A stretch of 64,000 nucleotides of DNA, from positions 1 through 64,000 of the forward strand of contig OZ037834.1 in assembly GCA_964035575.1 (NCBI GenBank). Direction: 5' to 3'. Positions 42,506 to 53,306 of the stretch are shown here, piece by piece. Within the stretch, counting starts at the first letter, position 1. Each line of letters starts with the position of its first letter. The notes beneath the pieces are model-generated. The model saw nothing but the letters and a program-made list of their open reading frames with translations. It had not been told where the DNA came from and made no database searches. The translations under genes and the position numbers were made by a program. Origin of the DNA: Rhynchopus sp. YZ270_cl-10. Lineage: Eukaryota; Euglenozoa; Diplonemea; Diplonemida; Diplonemidae.

Positions 42506-45500
42506 TCAGAAGGGACGAAGCTTTGCTAAGCCTTCAAACAACGACCTGAGGCGTGTGTACTCTTTACCTAGGCTGGGCAGGTCTGCTGTCGTCGCTGTGG
42601 ATGTGTGTGCTATGGACTCACCTTCCGGCGCGTTGTCTGCAAGCAGCTTGACGAGCTTCTCCTTAAGCTCCGCTGAAGAAGGGTCCTCTGCGGGCACAGG
42701 CGAGGCCACACCACTGACGCCACCTAGACGCTGGGTCTTGTCCAGCTCCCAACGCTCGCTCTCTTCAATAGAGACTGTGTAGGGAAAACGGTGATGTGTT
42801 TTGTGGACACAAAAAGGAAGAGGGGTATTGCAACGTTTCAATAAATTGAAGGGGAAAAAAAGAGAGAAACAAAAATGTTCCAAAAAAAAACAAATTGTTG
42901 AATTATGGATAGGAAATTTGAAGAAGTTGCTAAAAAACTTGGTTGTATTAGTGTAGCCACCCTAGAGTATACTCTACTATAATATATAGCGTTGAAAAGG
43001 GGCGTTACAAATGATTGAGGGGAAGGGAAGAAAAGCTGGCACACACCTCAAAACGAGGCCTTTTTTTTTTTGTTGTGCTGTATTAGCCGAGAACTATGTA
43101 ACGCTTGGAGTCTCTATATACCGGCTTGGCGGGAGTGGCCTCGTCTGTTTTTGCATTTTTGCATTTTTGTTTGGAAAAAAAAAAGGGAAAAGGAAAAGGA
43201 AAAGTTTATAAGATGACACACACACACGCACAGTTCTAATTCCATATGGGGCCATATTCCCACTCAGGATTCCCCATACCCCACCCCAACCTGGGATTTC
43301 GAAGCCCCTCCCCGAAACAACAACAGACCACACTCACTATAGTTAAAACACACGGTTGTCAGGGTCCAGGTGGATGAGCAACTTTGGTTGGGCCAGCAAC
43401 CACAGAATTATCACATTGACGAGACGCCGTCATAGATAATCGCCCAGTAGTGAGTCTACCTGGATCTCCGTATTGCAGAACTACAGCATTCAACGTTCAA
43501 AGAAAAAGTTTGACAAGACAGAAAGGAACCGAATAAAACAAGTGAGCCACGTTCATGTTCTCTCCTCTTCGCAGTGAGACGACGATGACAGCTAGGCAGT
43601 AGAGGTTGATGAGACAGGAGGAGGAGGAAGAGATTGAATTCGCCATGGCGGTTGGAGCCGAGGTGCCCACCCGCATGTCCCAGACACACCTAGCCGCTCG
43701 AACTCGAGGGAATGCATTCCATCGCATGGATGGATGGATCCTACGCGGATTCCCATTTTGGGAATCAGGAGCCACAAATCGTGGAAAAGAAATTCCAGTT
43801 ATTCAGAGGAGTGACGCACGATGCCTCTGAACTCGTTATGGCTGAGGTCATGGAATGGCGGGCACTCGAGAAGAGGATGACCAAACAGTTCGAGACCCAT
43901 TTGGATCTGACAACGGAGATGGTGGGGGAAATGCGTTTGGGGGCATACCATCGTTGAAGTCGGGTTGCTGTTTGCCTGCAAGACCTGCGTTGATCTCGTC
44001 TAAGGTCTGTTGGGAGATCTTGAGCGAGTCTGCGTCTGCCGTTTCCCAGAAGTGGATCGCACTCTGCAGCGTGCAGAAGTAGTACCCAGCCTCGCAGCCC
44101 ATCTTGTTGTCGTTGCGGTAGTTGTGGATGAAGGTTGTGTTGCTGTGCAGGCATTTCGCCCCCGCCTTTGCCACAAGCAGGATCAGGCAGGGGAGAAAGT
44201 CATCCGCCCCCATCGTCTTGCTGGGGTCAAGGCTGTGGAGCATGCTGAAAATGAGCTTGCAGCAGTTGGTAATGCAGATCAGCTTGTCGCGAGGGTTCTT
44301 GTAGTCGTTCAGTTTGCATAGTTCCTGGGGGTGAAAAAAAAAAGGTGTATTTTGAAAAGTTGGGTTGTATTAGTGTAGACACCCGAGGATGAACTCCACT
44401 TTTGTAGTATTGTTTGAGAAGAATGCAAAATACGGCCCGAAAAAGAAAGAGTGAAGAGGGGGGTCCAAATAATAGTTCTTTGGAGGGGATTGCTCGAAAA
44501 CTAAAAAAGAAGTTATTTTTGGGGGAATTGGGTAGGGGGGGAAATAAGTTCTTTCTTTGGGGGGAATTTGTGCTGGATACCTCAACTGCCTCTCGCCACG
44601 TGGCGTGCTCTAAGGCCTCTGCACGCACGTCAAGGTTCTCGGGTGTGATGAACTTGAAGGATTCAAGTCGCTTCTCGAGTGCCTTGTCCCTGTGGTGTGG
44701 GATGGTTATTGGTAGATTATGTGACACCTTGGTATCATAGCATGAACTCCTTGAGAAAAGATTAGATTCATGTACTTTCAGTTCACAGAATTGAAATGTA
44801 TTTGAGAGGGTCAACACGAAAGAAAAGATGAACGTGTCTTTCGGTGATCATTATACTATGGCTCAAGGGGGTGTGGTGTTTCCGTGTTGTTTTGTTGCTC
44901 AGGGCTTATGTTGGCTGAAAAGCCGTACTGCATCATGGAAGAGGGGGGGGATGAACCCCCCCCTCCACAAGCTATGCACCACTACTCTTATTCAAAGTGA
45001 TCATCATTGCAAAAGGCTGGTATTTTATAGTTTTTCGACAACTATCCGAAGACGGTGTTCTACACAAAGGTTTCCCGGAAGACTAATGAATTTCAAAAGG
45101 TAATGCAGATCATCCTCAACCCAAATACTATTTTGGAGTATTTGGTTTCGCCGGGGGAAATCCATTTTTTTGGAAGAACATTCTGGGCATTGCGTGTCAT
45201 GCGAAAATGCATAGAAAGCGAGAGGCAAGGGAACGGATCAGACAATCTGTGCTCAGGGCTTATGGCTGAAAAGCCGTACTGCATCATGGAAGAGGGGGGG
45301 GATGAACCCCCCCCTCCACAAGCTATGCACCACTACTCTTATTCAAAGTGGTCATCATTGCGTTGGTTGGTGTGTTGTTATGACGTTAGCCTCTCTTCAT
45401 TTAGAAGAACAGAAATAGTAATAAATTTCATACACTTTCTATTTAGAGAAAGCAAAAAAAGGAGAGAAAAAAATGAAATACAAAAGCGTAAAGAGTAAAA

Positions 45501-46992
45501 GAGACACCAGTCAGTATCGCAAGACCCGACCAGCCCACACAGAACAACACGAGCCACCAGGGCTAGTAACAAGCAAAAAAAAATCCCCCCTGAAAACCCC
45601 CTCCACTCGCTTTCCTTCAGTCAGATGAATGGGGGGTCATTGGAGATACAGGGTAAGTATGCCTTGTGTAGTGTATGTTCCGGCTGGGGGGGTCCTCTTC
45701 CCGTTTCGCTTGTGGGGGAGAGGCCAGAGTGGAGCCAATCCCTGAGCTGCTACTCTGGGAAAAAGGAAAGCCGTTTTTGGTCGGATAAAAACACTGTACA
45801 CCTCTGGGAAAAAAGAGAAAAACCCCTTCTCATCAAAAAAATCAAAAAAAAAATTACACTGACCTCTACACTGATCCAATCAGGGGTTAAAGTTGAGAGA
45901 GAAAAAAAAATACTTTCATGCATCATTAACAGCTACCCTCCGCCCTCCTCCCCTCCCTCCCTCTACCCCTTTTACATACATAACCTTATCTTCCGCTGTG
46001 CTGAACGTCCTCGAAAAGATCTTTGTGAGGGTGTACTTCTCCACACCCTCTTGCGCAAAGTCGAGCTCCTGCTCGGAGGCCCCTTTCCATACGGTGCTTA
46101 GCTTGATCTCTTCGTACATGTTTGCGAGGAAGTCCCGCACTGCGCCGGGCAGCGCCTCATCAGATATCTCCGAAGACGCATTCACCTTTGCGACAAAGGA
46201 ACGCAGCTCTGCGTGCAACTCTTTTGCACCCCGCATCTTCTCCGCAAAGTCACGGAATCGAAACTGCTTTGGCCTCTGCACTGCGGTGTGCGGTGGGTCC
46301 ACCACCTTCTCCTTTTCCTTTTCCTTTTCCTTCTCTTTTTTAGGAGATTTCTGCACTCCCCCCGAAGGGGTCGGCGAAGGCGTAGCGGATCCTGCCACAG
46401 GTTTTAAAGGCATCGGGTTTGTTTGTCTCGGTTGCTGCGTGCTTTCACCGAACCAACCAATGCTTTCTACTGAATCTCCGGTCAACCATTTGGCACGCAC
46501 TGCGTCGCTGACGAGGTGGATCGATATAGTGAAGTTATCTGTGGTGTCGATTAGCAGTTCGGTTTGTCGAAGGATTTGGATGGTCTGTGTAGTAGCTTCT
46601 GTATCAGTTAAAGGTGAATCTGCAGCAGCAGGGCCCAACGGGGTAGGGGTAGAGTTCACCAAAACCTCGCCAGGAATGCTGATCGTAATGCTGTCGCAGG
46701 CCTCTGTGTCTCCCCCACCAGCTTCGGTCCCGCTGGCGTTATTGTACCTACCCTTCAACCCATTTAACGTGCTAAATGAACATGCATCTGACGCATCGTC
46801 AAATAGTACTGTATGCGTCTTTAAAAACTCCGGCGTCACCACCCCAATCCCCAACTCCTCAAGACTCACCGACTGTGGTACCAGAACCGTCCACCGTTCC
46901 GTCGCGATATTCCTCAAGGTAGAAACCAACGCAGACCCTTTCAGCGCCTGAACAAACAGATTCTCGTTTTTTTCATAGTCAAGAAAGGCCAT
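42506..46992 (-). CDS. VPS9-domain protein, putative Rab5-family GEF, four exons
   Basis: Exons: 45980-46992, 44581-44689, 43949-44324 and 42506-42774, giving 588 codons plus stop. The introns are 1,290, 256 and 1,174 nt, with donors GTATGT, GTATCC and GTATGC and acceptors ending CAG. Phases (2, 0, 1) agree at every junction. Residues 1-315 are a poorly conserved N-terminal region with a Pro/Ser part and a KEKEKEK run. The VPS9 domain begins near 317 (VEKYTLTKIFSRTFS), continues across exon 2 (ESFKFITPENLDVRAEALE), and exon 3 holds the core: NPRDKLICITNCCKLIFSML (~384-403), GADDFLPCLI (413-422) and CEAGYYFCTLQSAIHFW (452-467). VPS9 domains catalyse GDP release on Rab5/Rab21/Vps21-type GTPases, so a role in early endosome traffic is expected. 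Residues 500-588 are Glu/Leu-rich. The introns have filled with dispersed repeats. Confidence 0.93.
44898..45361. repeat. ~110-bp direct repeat pair inside a VPS9 intron
   Basis: 44898-45008 and 45253-45361 both read AAGCCGTACTGCATCATGGA, then a G7/C7 hairpin, then TATGCACCACTACTCTTATT. About 245 bp lie between them. Confidence 0.85.
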
Positions 46993-47380
46993 TATAAAGG
47001 ATAGGGAGATAGATATGGGAGTAGGGGGGGAGGCTTTGTGGAGGGTCCCACCCCTTTGGAGTGGTGGGGTGGGAGGGGAGAGGGGGAGGGAGTGAGAGGG
47101 GGAGAGGGTGCTGGGAGTTACCAAGAGAAGACCTAGAGAAAGAGGGTGCGAAAAAAAGGGGGGGTTTGAGAGAAGGGTTGAGAGGCGATCTGAGATAGGG
47201 GGGATCGAAAGATCGTTTGTATGTTGAAAAATTGGCTGGTTCTCTCTGTATTGCTTTGGCTTTTGTTTTTTTTTGCCGAAAAAAGCATTTTAGTTTGAGA
47301 TAGGGGGAGTACCTCAAAAAAGACAAAGAGGGGGGGGAGTGGGGTGTGAAACGGCAAATGAAAAAAAGAAACTGTAGTTA
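46993..47380. other. Pyrimidine-rich leader of the VPS9 gene and spacer
   Basis: On the minus strand this is very C/T-rich up to the ATG at 46992, as for most genes here. It could hold promoter or (trans-)splice-acceptor signals, but no defined site can be fixed. Confidence 0.4.
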
Positions 47381-47597
47381 TTGATGCAGGCACACCTCCA
47401 ACTGACCCCCCCCCTGTACGATGCCAGCCATCTGGATGAAAGCACAAGTACCCTGCGGCCTATAACAGAAGATGTAAAAAAGGAAACCTAATGAATGACC
47501 TTCCCGTACCGTAAGAGAACGAGGGAGGTACACAACCGCTCGTCAGCCGGCGGCCCATCTGACGCTGTAGAGTTGTGAGCTTACAGGTACTCCCGTG
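47381..47597. repeat. Family W dispersed repeat, copy 2
   Basis: Long copy matching 5472-5650, including CCGTACCGTAAGAGAACGAG, ACAACCGCT.GTCAGCCGGCG and GTGAGCTTACAG.TACTCCCG. Confidence 0.88.
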
Positions 47598-47719
47598 GAA
47601 AATGATAAACAGAGAGGGGTGATACTTTTTTTTTTATCCTCCAGCTCCTTTTCATACTGCATCCCAACCCTCCAAATCCTCTTTTTTGTTCCTCTTTTTT
47701 TTGTCATATTTTGTGTCTT

Positions 47720-47856
47720 CCACCTGATTTTTACCCCGCGTATAGGCGCGTATAGCGCGTAAAGGCGCGTAAAGGCTGGGGAAAATGGGTGAGGTTTGGC
47801 CTATACGGGCCTGTACGGGCCTTTACGCGCCTATACGCGGGGTAAAAATCATGTGG
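47720..47856. mobile_element. Inverted-repeat element, 5-bp duplication family, copy 2
   Basis: 137 bp, CCACCTGATTTTTACCCCGC to its near complement. It is flanked by the direct repeat GTCTT (47715-47719 and 47857-47861). Its right duplication ends 3 bases beyond the stop codon of the LRR gene, so the element forms the start of that gene's 3' untranslated region. Confidence 0.92.
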
Positions 47857-47864
47857 GTCTTGCA

Positions 47865-49349
47865 TCAAACCCTTCTCTGTCCTGCTTTCAATGCAATACA
47901 TTGTCTTGCATCTCCAGGCACGTCTTCTTGCACTGCCTCAAAAGCTTCTATTTGCACATCTTCAAACTGTTCAGTCAACCTTGCGTAAAGGTGGCGCATA
48001 CGCTCACGGAAGGCCAGCTGCCCGAAGGGGGGTGCATTCAGGAGAGGCATCTCGTCGATGTCGATGCTGTCTGGCAGGATGACTGTTGTGAGTGCGTTGC
48101 AGTTGAGCAGGAAGCCCTGCTGGATCTCTGTGTCCCTGCCAAAACCTGACATGTCCAGCGTAGTCAATGAGGTGCAATCTTGCAGGAAAGATGCATCAAT
48201 CTGCGTAACATTGCTCAGTCCTGATAAGTCTGCTGTTGTCAACGCGGAGCACTCTTGCATCCAGTCGCACTCAATGTGAGTGATGCTGCGCAACACTGAT
48301 AAATCAACTGTTTTCAATGATGCGCACTCACCAAGAAAGCTGTGCCCAATGTCTGTGGCACTGCCAAAAGCTGAGAGGTCGATCCTTGCTAGCGAGGTGC
48401 ACCTCGAAAGAAAGTAGTACCCTACCTTCACAACGCTGTGCAGTGCTGTCAAGTCAATCGTTTCCAACGAAATGCATTCCGAACAAAAGTTATTCGCAAT
48501 TTCCGTCACATTGATCATCCCTGAAAAGCTGATGGTGGTCAACGACTTGCAGTTGAAGAGAAACTTGGAGCCGATCTTCGTGACGCTGTCAAAAGCTGAC
48601 AAATCAATGGTTGCCAACGAGGTGCAGTTCTGGAGGAAGCCGTTCTCAATGTGCGTGATGCTGCGCCATCCTGAGATGTCAAGACTTTCCAACGACATGC
48701 AGTTGAAAAGAAAGCCTCCACCAACCTTCCTCACGCTCGTCATCTCGGATAAGTCAAGATTTGTGACACCACTTCCTTCTAGGAACGCGTTCCCTATCAC
48801 CGTCACACCAGTGAACCCTGACACGTCAAGGCTTGTCAACGATGTACAGTAAGAGAGACAGCTAGCCTCAATGTGTGTGACGTTGCACAATCCCGACAAG
48901 TCAGCGGTTTCCATTACCATACACCCGTGGAGGAAGCAGCGCTCAATTCGTGTCACACCAGACACAGCAGAGAGATCAAGTCTCGTAAACGATGCTTCGC
49001 ACAAGAACTGCTTCGGAATAACAGTCGCAACCTCCGCCTGAAGAAGCAGAGAAGCCACCTCAGGATCCTTCACAGTCTTCAGCCTCTCTGCAGTGATGTC
49101 CCTCTCACCCAAGGCACGAAGTGCCTCACGAGATTGGTACTTCGTCGACTTCGTCAACACGACTGTGTCTCCAGCACTCAGTTCTGTGATGTCCTCTCCT
49201 TCCTCCTTCCCTCCGAAGCCCATGCGGAAGCTGTCTTCGCACAACCCCGTTGCAGACGCCACCTTCTGCCGCATCGTCTCCGTTGTGTCGTTCTCACCCA
49301 CCTCAATCACGAATTTGTTTTCATCATATCCCTGCACACACAGTTCCAT
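47865..49349 (-). CDS. Ubiquitin-like/leucine-rich repeat protein (BspA-type LRR)
   Basis: 494 residues, one exon. I start at the ATG at 49349 because the next residues (MELCVQGYDENKFVIEV) begin a ubiquitin-like fold: beta strands, TMRQKVASATG helix, GDTVVLTK end (~1-70). The upstream in-frame Met would add an unlikely leader. After a short linker, residues ~107-433 hold 12 full and one partial LRR of 24-25 residues with the pattern FLxxCxSLxxxDLSxxxxVTxIxxx, the style of Treponema/BspA LRRs common in protists. The last 60 residues are helical and acidic/basic. No signal peptide or membrane helix, so probably cytosolic. The role is unknown, and a protein-binding scaffold is likely. The repeats are well kept, arguing for selection. 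Confidence 0.9.
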   Translation of the reverse strand: MELCVQGYDENKFVIEVGENDTTETMRQKVASATGLCEDSFRMGFGGKEEGEDITELSAGDTVVLTKSTKYQSREALRALGERDITAERLKTVKDPEVASLLLQAEVATVIPKQFLCEASFTRLDLSAVSGVTRIERCFLHGCMVMETADLSGLCNVTHIEASCLSYCTSLTSLDVSGFTGVTVIGNAFLEGSGVTNLDLSEMTSVRKVGGGFLFNCMSLESLDISGWRSITHIENGFLQNCTSLATIDLSAFDSVTKIGSKFLFNCKSLTTISFSGMINVTEIANNFCSECISLETIDLTALHSVVKVGYYFLSRCTSLARIDLSAFGSATDIGHSFLGECASLKTVDLSVLRSITHIECDWMQECSALTTADLSGLSNVTQIDASFLQDCTSLTTLDMSGFGRDTEIQQGFLLNCNALTTVILPDSIDIDEMPLLNAPPFGQLAFRERMRHLYARLTEQFEDVQIEAFEAVQEDVPGDARQCIALKAGQRRV

Positions 49350-49450
49350 TGTTTCGAGGTTAGTGTTACTCTGTTGTGGGGTGGTGTTAAGGAGGAGGCA
49401 CGATACAATAAAATAGTACAAAATAGCTTTCTTGTTTGTTTGTTTGCTTT

Positions 49451-49666
49451 TCACTTATCCTCACCCAGCCACATATGTGAAGGTAGAAAAGACTCTGGGC
49501 TGACAGGTTGCTCATAAAAAAGGGGGTGGGGAGACACTCCGGTTTTGTCAGAGTTGTGCACCAAACCTTTCAAACCCTCCCGCTTGCCCAGCTCTGTGGG
49601 CGTTTTATCTCGAAGAGGCGCTACGATGAGGGTGGCGAATGCGGACGCCGAAACAACCCAAACCAA
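49451..49666 (-). other. Possible 3' exon fragment, ankyrin-like wording
   Basis: The minus frame reads APLRDKTPTELGKREGLKGL, then a Pro/Ser tail and stop. DKTPxELGKREG is reminiscent of an ankyrin repeat end. No upstream exon could be joined. It may be a gene remnant or chance. Confidence 0.25.
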
Positions 49667-49669
49667 AAT

Positions 49670-50175
49670 CTACCAAAAAAAATCTGATGAAGATTTGTGT
49701 GAAGCGGTCAGGGTTTGAATGAAAGTTGTTTTTGCTTTGTGCTCTTTTTTGTTTTGGTGAAGTGGTAAGAGTTGAGGCTGATAACTAAACGGACTCCCCC
49801 CCGGCCAACCAGGTCAAAAACCTGAGGAAAACTAAAAAAATATTCTGACTAAGTAGACAACAATGTACCCACGTACCACGTCAAAACAAAGTCTTAGGAA
49901 ATCTCTATCAAAAGATCTCCCAACTCGCTTTGCAACGCACCAGACACGACACCCTCTCGGTCTTCCCCTCGTCGCCCCCCTCTCTATTTGACACATTGGG
50001 TGTCAGCTCCAGAATGTCGTCTCTCACCACAGTGGGTGCTGCATGCAATTTAACCATGAAATACAAAAGCCCTCTCGTTGACAGTGTACCCTTGGTTGGG
50101 ATGCCCGGTGCGCACACCGTCGTTTGTTCTGTTTTCTATTATTTTTCACAGCCAAACCATCACTCCCCCTCCTCC
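49670..50175. other. Spacer with a family Y hairpin
   Basis: No gene seen. A family Y copy lies at 50056-50090, within 100 bp downstream of the stop of the minus-strand gene at 50176, so it could be in that gene's 3' untranslated region. Confidence 0.5.
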
Positions 50176-50559
50176 TCACAGCTCGTCGTCGCTTGCGTCA
50201 CTGCTGAGCTCGTCTAGGGCCCTGCGGAAGCGTGCAGCCTCGTCGCTCTGCATCAGCTTCGCCTGCACTGCGACAGGTGGTGCGGCTGCCTTGGCCAGGA
50301 GGGCACGCTGTGCTTCCTCCTCCTCCTCCTCGTCTGAGTCGTCAGCACGCTTGGGCACAGCTGCTGCTGCTGCTTCTTCTTCTGCCTTTGCCTTTGCCTG
50401 GCTCACCCTACACGCCCCTGCCACCCCCACCACAACTGCACCAGCAAGGACCATACGCATCTTTGCCTGACTCATCCCGCACGCCCACGCACCCGCCACA
50501 CCCGCCACAGCTACCCCTACTATGCCAACGTACAGGGTCTGTTCCATCAATTTGAACAT
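50176..50559 (-). CDS. Small membrane protein with acidic tail
   Basis: 127 residues from ATG 50559 (a second Met four codons on is an alternative). Two hydrophobic segments, YVGIVGVAVAGVAGAWACGM (~8-27) and MVLAGAVVVGVAGAC (~34-48), are each followed by SQAK, as if duplicated. Then come an Ala/Glu-rich region, DDSDEEEEEE (~73-82) and a C-terminus SSDASDDEL. A splice-acceptor-like TTTTTTTCTAG lies immediately before the ATG, consistent with a 5' intron or trans-splicing. Family unknown. It likely spans or inserts in an internal membrane. Confidence 0.7.
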   Translation of the reverse strand: MFKLMEQTLYVGIVGVAVAGVAGAWACGMSQAKMRMVLAGAVVVGVAGACRVSQAKAKAEEEAAAAAVPKRADDSDEEEEEEAQRALLAKAAAPPVAVQAKLMQSDEAARFRRALDELSSDASDDEL

Positions 50560-50626
50560 TCTAGAAAAAAATAACAAAACAATGTATATGTCAGGCCAGT
50601 GTCCTAAACGATACTGCCACACCTGA

Positions 50627-51182
50627 AAGGGGGGGAGATGTGCTGTCTGTATACCCTATGTAACAACAACGGGGAGGTGAGGTGACCTCTGTAAATCGGC
50701 AAACCCACGCACGTCCTAGATGCAAAAAAGGGCACCCAAAAAAAAGACACGGTCCCGGGTTTACTCTGGAGAGAACAAAAAAGGAGCGGGTCGCACTGCT
50801 CCGGCAGCGCTAAAGTGACGAGAGCGAATCAGGGGATTAGGGTGTTAGGGTGCAATAAAAAAAACTGATTTTCAAAAAAAGGGGAGGATTTTTTTTTTTT
50901 GTGAGGTACGTACATTTAGGAGGTTGGTGTAGTTATTGGGAGGGGAATCAGTAGGGTGGTAGGAGGGTTCTGTTTTTTGTTAAAGTTTCGAAAAATTGTT
51001 GGAAATAGTGTAGTTGCCACCTATGCAAGCTCTACACTGTCCAGTTTTTGAGGGGGTGTCCGTACAATGTACTTGTATTTTTTCCCCCTCCTCTCCCCTC
51101 ACATAGGTCCGTCCTCCTCTCTTGCTCACGTTGTCCCTCCCCTTTCTGTGTTGTCTAGAGTACGCTTCTGCTGGGTTGGGGA
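50627..51182. other. Spacer without a gene
   Basis: No coding sequence seen. It contains a family Z variant near 51000-51048 (GTGTAGTTGCCACCTATGCA). Confidence 0.5.
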
Positions 51183-51326
51183 CTACTCAGATTCAGTGTC
51201 ATCATCGCGCTTGGGTGCGGACGGTGCAGGTGGTGGTGGATTGCATGCCTTCACTGCGTACGTGCCGGCACCGAAGACAAGACCTGCGAGGGCGAGGTAC
51301 TTCGCCAGTCGGAGGGGGCAGATCAT
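51183..51326 (-). CDS. 47-residue single-pass membrane peptide with acidic tail
   Basis: ATG at 51326, stop at 51183-51185. It begins MICPLRLAKYLALAGLVFGA, giving a helix ~7-24, then CNPPPPAPSAPKR and a DDDTESE end. The layout (short helix, Pro/Ala linker, acidic tail) resembles the neighbour at 50176-50559. Codon use is GC-rich like the certain genes and unlike the AT-rich surroundings. CCCCCCTTTTGCACAG, a good acceptor, lies 14 bp upstream of the ATG. Short length is the main doubt. Confidence 0.6.
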   Translation of the reverse strand: MICPLRLAKYLALAGLVFGAGTYAVKACNPPPPAPSAPKRDDDTESE

Positions 51327-51411
51327 TATGGTGTACTAGTCTGTGCAAAAGGGGGGTTTGAAAGTTTGTTTGTTTTTTGTTTTTTTTTGTTTTTCATCCA
51401 TTCATCTACAC

Positions 51412-51806
51412 CAGGGCACTAGCTAGACTTTTTTTTTCCCGTTTTTTTTGCGGAAAAAAAAAATTAGGGTACGGTGTAAAGATGCCGGTTTTACACCAGA
51501 GTCACTCAACAAAAAAGGAAAATGGCGCCGCAGGCAAAAAAAAATATGGGTTAACTCCGCTCGCGAAGCGAGCGGAAATTTTTTTGGGGTGTACTCCCGT
51601 GAACGCAGCGAGCAGAAAAAATTAAGGTGCTGTCATGCCAGTCATCTGGGGGTCGGGCGAGGGGGCCCCAACAGTGCCCAAAACCCCCCACATTTTTTTT
51701 TTCTTCTGCCCCGAGATTTTCCGTTTTTTTTTTTTTTTTTCGCCAAACCGCAAAACCGGGTTTTTGCGGTTTTGAAACCGCAAAAAAGCACCTAGCTAGT
51801 GCCCTG
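51412..51806. mobile_element. hAT-like non-autonomous element, 395 bp
   Basis: Terminal inverted repeats CAGGGCACTAGCTAG and its near complement (CTAGCTAGTGCCCTG). It is flanked by a perfect 8-bp direct repeat ATCTACAC (51404-51411 and 51807-51814). CAGGG ends with 8-bp duplications are the mark of hAT elements. No transposase inside. Confidence 0.92.
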
Positions 51807-51814
51807 ATCTACAC

Positions 51815-52465
51815 CCCGTATTGTAATGGTGACAATATTGATGGGAGACCATTGGCATACGCAAAATACATCAAAATACATCACAATACACATATTGGGT
51901 GAGAAGGAGAAGGTGTGAGGCAACACAAAAAAAGTTAAACCAGCCTTTTGTTTTGTGTCTTTTTTTCAATTTTTTTCCAGCCAAAAAAAAAGATGAAGAA
52001 AATATTTTGTTTGTCCATCCCAACATCTCTTGGGAGAAATAGACACTACTTTTGTTTTTGTTTTTTTTTTTTTTTGAAAACTTGGTTGTATTAGTGTAGC
52101 CACCCGAGGATGAGCTCCACTATATTTGCTTTTTTTCACTATGACCTACAACTGGGTAGGCGTGACGCTGGCTACCAAAGCACCTTTCCAGCAGCCGCGA
52201 ACACTGCACACTACACTCCGAATCTCATTTTGCTTCTTTTGTTTCTCTTTCCCCTCTTTCTCTTCATTTTTTTTTTTTTCTTTTTTTTCCATTCGTTCTA
52301 TTCTTTTCTTTATCCCTCACTTTTTTTCCCTCCAAATTCTAATATCTAGTTGGGTGGGCGGGAGGAGGAGGAAATGGGGCGGGGAGGTGGGGAGAGGGGG
52401 ATTCCACAATAGAACGAAATCCTCAAGGATCTGCTGCCCATAAAACCCCCCTTCAGTGGAACCCC
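51815..52465. other. Non-coding spacer
   Basis: T-rich runs and a family Z hairpin (52076-52125). No gene seen. Confidence 0.55.
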
Positions 52466-52469
52466 CTTA

Positions 52470-52897
52470 GGCAATACCTCAAAGGCAAATTCGTATTCGG
52501 CCCTATATATTCGGATTCCCAAAAACCCCTGGACCATATTCGCCCTATATTCAGATCCGAATATTGTATTCAGATCCGAATATAGGGCGAAAAAAAAGAA
52601 GAAATATAGGCGAATAAGGCATTCACCCTATTTTCTTCTATATTCGCCTTACACTCTATACTATGGATACGGCACGTAGTCGGGCAGAAAAATACTCCCG
52701 AATAAAAAAAATACTCCAGACTGAGTCGAGACTGAGTCTGGACTGACTCATTCAACCTGGACTCAGTCCGGTAAATATAACTCAGTCTGGGCGTCAGCCA
52801 AAACTCAGGCTGAGTCGGCCAGACTCGGACCATATGCACAGTATGATATTCGGATCCGAATATAGGGCGAATACGAATTCACCTTCGGGGTATTGTC
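52470..52897. mobile_element. TA-flanked foldback element, GGCAATACC family, copy 1
   Basis: 428 bp. Ends GGCAATACCTCAAAGG and, complemented, GACAATACCCCGAAGG. TA lies at 52468-52469 and 52898-52899. The interior repeats CCGAATATAGGGCGAA words and contains a nested palindromic stretch of ACTCAGTCTGGAC-like words (52.71-52.83 kb). Removing the element restores CCCCCTAGGGGG, much like the poly-C/TA sites of the palindrome train. Confidence 0.8.
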
Positions 52898-53306
52898 TAG
52901 GGGGTTTGAAAGTGTGTTTTGCTTTTTGTTTTTTGCTACTTTTTTACTTATTTGTTTGTTTACTTTTGCAGCATGACCAAAGGGTCGTTAAGACAGGGTG
53001 CCTAGGGGGTGGAGAGAAAAAGCGTCGATAAGATGAGATGGGGGATCTTGAGCAAAAAACAAAAAAAAAAAAAACCTCTGTGCATATTGGCCACCTTGGT
53101 AATGTCATGTACACACCATTTGAAGAGAATGGCACAACAAAAGGACGTTCAATAAAACGATACGTCGCTTTTAAAGAAAAGAGGGTGGCGGGGTCAGAGA
53201 GTGATAACGGAGAACGGACAGAAGGGGGACAACTCATTTTGTTTTGCCGAGAATTGCGGAAATTTGACAGAACAAAGGAAGGGGAAAAGGGGGGGAGGAA
53301 AGCACA

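Noticed and set aside
45055-45498. 147-codon plus ORF within a VPS9 intron
   Set aside because: It overlaps the 110-bp duplication and a G7/C7 hairpin, has no recognised domain and lies opposite all supported genes.
52076-52125. Hammerhead ribozyme in family Z (GAGGATGAG resembles CUGAUGAG)
   Set aside because: The CUGAUGA core is not matched and no GAAA strand follows at the right place.
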